Part shown: one piece after another, positions 62,262 to 64,000 of the stretch
Layout: each line of letters opens with the position of its first letter
Numbering within the stretch: the first letter of the stretch is position 1
NCBI RefSeq assembly: GCF_011927825.1
Contig: NZ_JAATJI010000001.1
Coordinates: 1,860,001-1,924,000 of the forward strand
Direction: 5' to 3'
From: Polymorphobacter fuscus
Lineage (GTDB): Bacteria > Pseudomonadota > Alphaproteobacteria > Sphingomonadales > Sphingomonadaceae
Length of the DNA: 64,000 bases
Notes under the pieces: generated by a model
What the model was told of the DNA's origin: nothing
Seen by the model: only the letters and a program-made list of their open reading frames with translations
The model's database searches: none
Translations under genes and position numbers: made by a program

Positions 62262-64000
62262 ATGCAAAGCAGGAATTCTCGGGTCGTCTATCTGCTGGTG
62301 TTCGGCCTCGCATCGGCACCGGCCCTTGCCGACGATGCCGCGACCAAGGCGCCGGCTGGCGTGGAAGCGTTCTTCACCGGGCTGAAATGGCGCAATATCG
62401 GCCCCGATCGCGGCGGTCGATCGATCTCCGCCGCAGGCAGCGTCAAGCGCCCGCTCGAATATTATTTTGCAGCTGTCGGTGGCGGCCTGTGGAAAACCGT
62501 CGATGCCGGCACGACCTGGTCGCCGGTCACCGATGGCAAGGTCAATACGGCGGCACTGGGCGGTGTCGCGGTCTGCGAAGCCAACCCCGACGTCGTCTAT
62601 TTCACCACCGGTGAAACCCAGTTGCGCGGCAATGTCCTGCCGGGCAACGGCGTCTGGAAATCGACCGACGCCGGCAAGAGCTGGAAGAACATCGGCCTCG
62701 CCGATGTGCAGAATTTCTCGCGAATCCGCATCCACCCCACCGACTGCAACACCGCCTATGTCGGCGGTTTCGGCAGCTACGGCGCGGAAGGCGAAGCGCG
62801 CGGGGTCTACAAGACCGTCGACGGCGGCAGCAACTGGAAGAAGATCCTGTACCGCGACGCGCGCACCGGCGCCGTCGACATCTCGATCGATCCGAAAAAG
62901 CCCGACACGCTCTATGCGGCGCTTTGGGAAGCCTGGCGCAAACCCTGGGGCATGAGCTCGGGCGGCCCCGGCAGCGGGCTGTTCCGCAGCCAGGACGGCG
63001 GCGCCACCTGGACGGAACTGACCCGCGCCAAGGGGATGCCGCAGACCGGCCTCATCGGCAAGATCGGCGTCAGCGTCTCGCCGGTCGATTCGTCGCGCGT
63101 CTATGCGATCGTCGAGCATGCCGACGGCGGCATGTTCGTCTCCGACGATGGCGGGGAGAGCTGGACGCGCCGCAGCGAGTCGCGCGACCTGCGCCAGCGC
63201 GCCTTTTACTACACGCGCGTCGTTGCCGATCCCAAGATCAAGGATCGCGTCTATTCGCTCAACGTCAACTTCCAGCGCTCGGACGACGGCGGCAAGACCT
63301 TCCCGACCAAGATCAAGGTCCCGCACGGCGACAATCACGACCTGTGGATCGCCGCCGACGACAACCAGCGGATGATCCAGGCCAATGACGGCGGCGCCAA
63401 TGTCAGCGTCAACGGCGGCACCAGCTGGACACGGCAGAATTTCCCGACCGCGCAGATGTACCGGGTCTCGGTTTCCAGCCATTACCCGTGGTTTGCCTGC
63501 GGCGGGCAGCAGGACAACAGCACCATCTGCGTGCCGTCGCGCGGCTGGAAGCACGCCAATGTGCTCGGCGGGCAGTTCGGCATTGCCGTCGGCGGCGGCG
63601 AAAGCGGCTATGTCGTCAACGATCCGCGCAATCCGGACATCTTCTATGCCGGCAGCTATGGCGGCTTGCTCACCCGCTACGACCATAGCACCGGACGGCA
63701 GCGCGCCATCGCGGTGCGGCCCGACAACCCGATGGGCTGGTCGGCAGCCGACGTCGCGGAACGCTTCCAATGGACCTTCCCGATCGTCTTCGATCCGCGC
63801 GACCCGGCAACGCTCTATGTTGCCTCACAGCATGTCTGGCGCAGCCGCAACGAGGGCCAGAGCTGGGAGAAGATCAGTCCCGACCTGACCCGCCATGACC
63901 CTGCGACCCTCGGGCCGTCGGGCGGTCCGATCACCCGCGACCAGACTGGCGTCGAAACCTATGCGACGATCTTCGCCTTGGCGCCTTCGCGGCGCGAACC
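62262..64000 (+). CDS. Secreted Asp-box (BNR/sortilin-like) repeat protein, partial
   Basis: The first 579 residues of a second exported Asp-box protein; it runs past the window end. Signal peptide is 1-23 (GLASAPALA). Repeats include LWKTVDAGTTW, VWKSTDAGKSW, VYKTVDGGSNW, LFRSQDGGATW, MFVSDDGGESW and FQRSDDGGKTF. It has the same N-terminal signature (GLKWRNIGPDRGGRS) as the 49899 gene (LHYRNVGPWRGGRV), as well as NDGGANVS and KISPDLTRHDP, so the two are paralogues. The ATG at 62262 has GGGGGAAA upstream. It lies directly after the Lrp-type gene and may be under its control. Confidence 0.88.
   Translation, partial: MQSRNSRVVYLLVFGLASAPALADDAATKAPAGVEAFFTGLKWRNIGPDRGGRSISAAGSVKRPLEYYFAAVGGGLWKTVDAGTTWSPVTDGKVNTAALGGVAVCEANPDVVYFTTGETQLRGNVLPGNGVWKSTDAGKSWKNIGLADVQNFSRIRIHPTDCNTAYVGGFGSYGAEGEARGVYKTVDGGSNWKKILYRDARTGAVDISIDPKKPDTLYAALWEAWRKPWGMSSGGPGSGLFRSQDGGATWTELTRAKGMPQTGLIGKIGVSVSPVDSSRVYAIVEHADGGMFVSDDGGESWTRRSESRDLRQRAFYYTRVVADPKIKDRVYSLNVNFQRSDDGGKTFPTKIKVPHGDNHDLWIAADDNQRMIQANDGGANVSVNGGTSWTRQNFPTAQMYRVSVSSHYPWFACGGQQDNSTICVPSRGWKHANVLGGQFGIAVGGGESGYVVNDPRNPDIFYAGSYGGLLTRYDHSTGRQRAIAVRPDNPMGWSAADVAERFQWTFPIVFDPRDPATLYVASQHVWRSRNEGQSWEKISPDLTRHDPATLGPSGGPITRDQTGVETYATIFALAPSRRE

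Noticed and set aside
1..64000. CRISPR arrays, transposases, integrases, attachment sites, tRNA or rRNA genes
   Set aside because: None was recognised on either strand; the polysaccharide island shows no obvious mobile-element boundary.

Overview
The window is high-GC DNA from an alphaproteobacterium, most likely a member of the Sphingomonadales. The grounds are inference from content: three TonB-dependent receptors with TonB boxes near mature N-termini, an exosortase/EpsI/PEP-CTERM set beside an Exo-type polysaccharide locus, a sphingomonad-like gene style, and dense packing with ATGA/TGATG overlaps. No tRNA, rRNA, CRISPR array, insertion sequence or integrase was seen. The window cuts a gene at each end (a penicillin acylase on the left, an Asp-box repeat protein on the right).

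Region 1 (1-8326) looks like a salvage module for acylated D-amino acids or peptides. It holds a penicillin-acylase-type N-terminal nucleophile hydrolase, a TonB receptor, an N-acyl-D-amino-acid deacylase, a divergent LysR regulator, and a DUF1611/DgcN-type protein. Two related dyads lie between the deacylase and lysR. A strong hairpin separates the convergent receptor and deacylase.

Region 2 (8452-36604) is a 28-kb exopolysaccharide island. It carries an undecaprenyl-phosphate sugar transferase (ExoY-like), at least nine glycosyltransferases (several resembling ExoA, ExoL, ExoM, ExoO, ExoW/U), a flippase, a polymerase/ligase, a short outer-membrane export protein, a Wzc/ExoP tyrosine kinase, a GH16 glycanase, an acyltransferase-like membrane protein, two methyltransferases, an outer-membrane barrel, an EpsD-type lipoprotein, and a LuxR-type regulator with an altered receiver. 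In its middle sit an exosortase, EpsI and one PEP-CTERM protein, which suggests that polysaccharide export and protein sorting are coupled.

Region 3 (37218-47699) is housekeeping: kdpFABCDE (high-affinity potassium uptake with its two-component regulator) followed by topA.

Region 4 (47717-64000) is a second TonB-linked nutrient region. It has a stand-alone TonB receptor, then a minus-strand operon of TonB receptor - two paralogous amidohydrolases - M14 metallocarboxypeptidase, with a divergent Lrp/AsnC regulator and a large Asp-box (sortilin/VPS10-like) repeat protein on either side. Peptide or amino-acid-derivative scavenging is the simplest reading.

Many long open frames run antisense to the real genes. 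They are a by-product of high GC and were left out. All functional names come from motifs read by eye; no database search was run.
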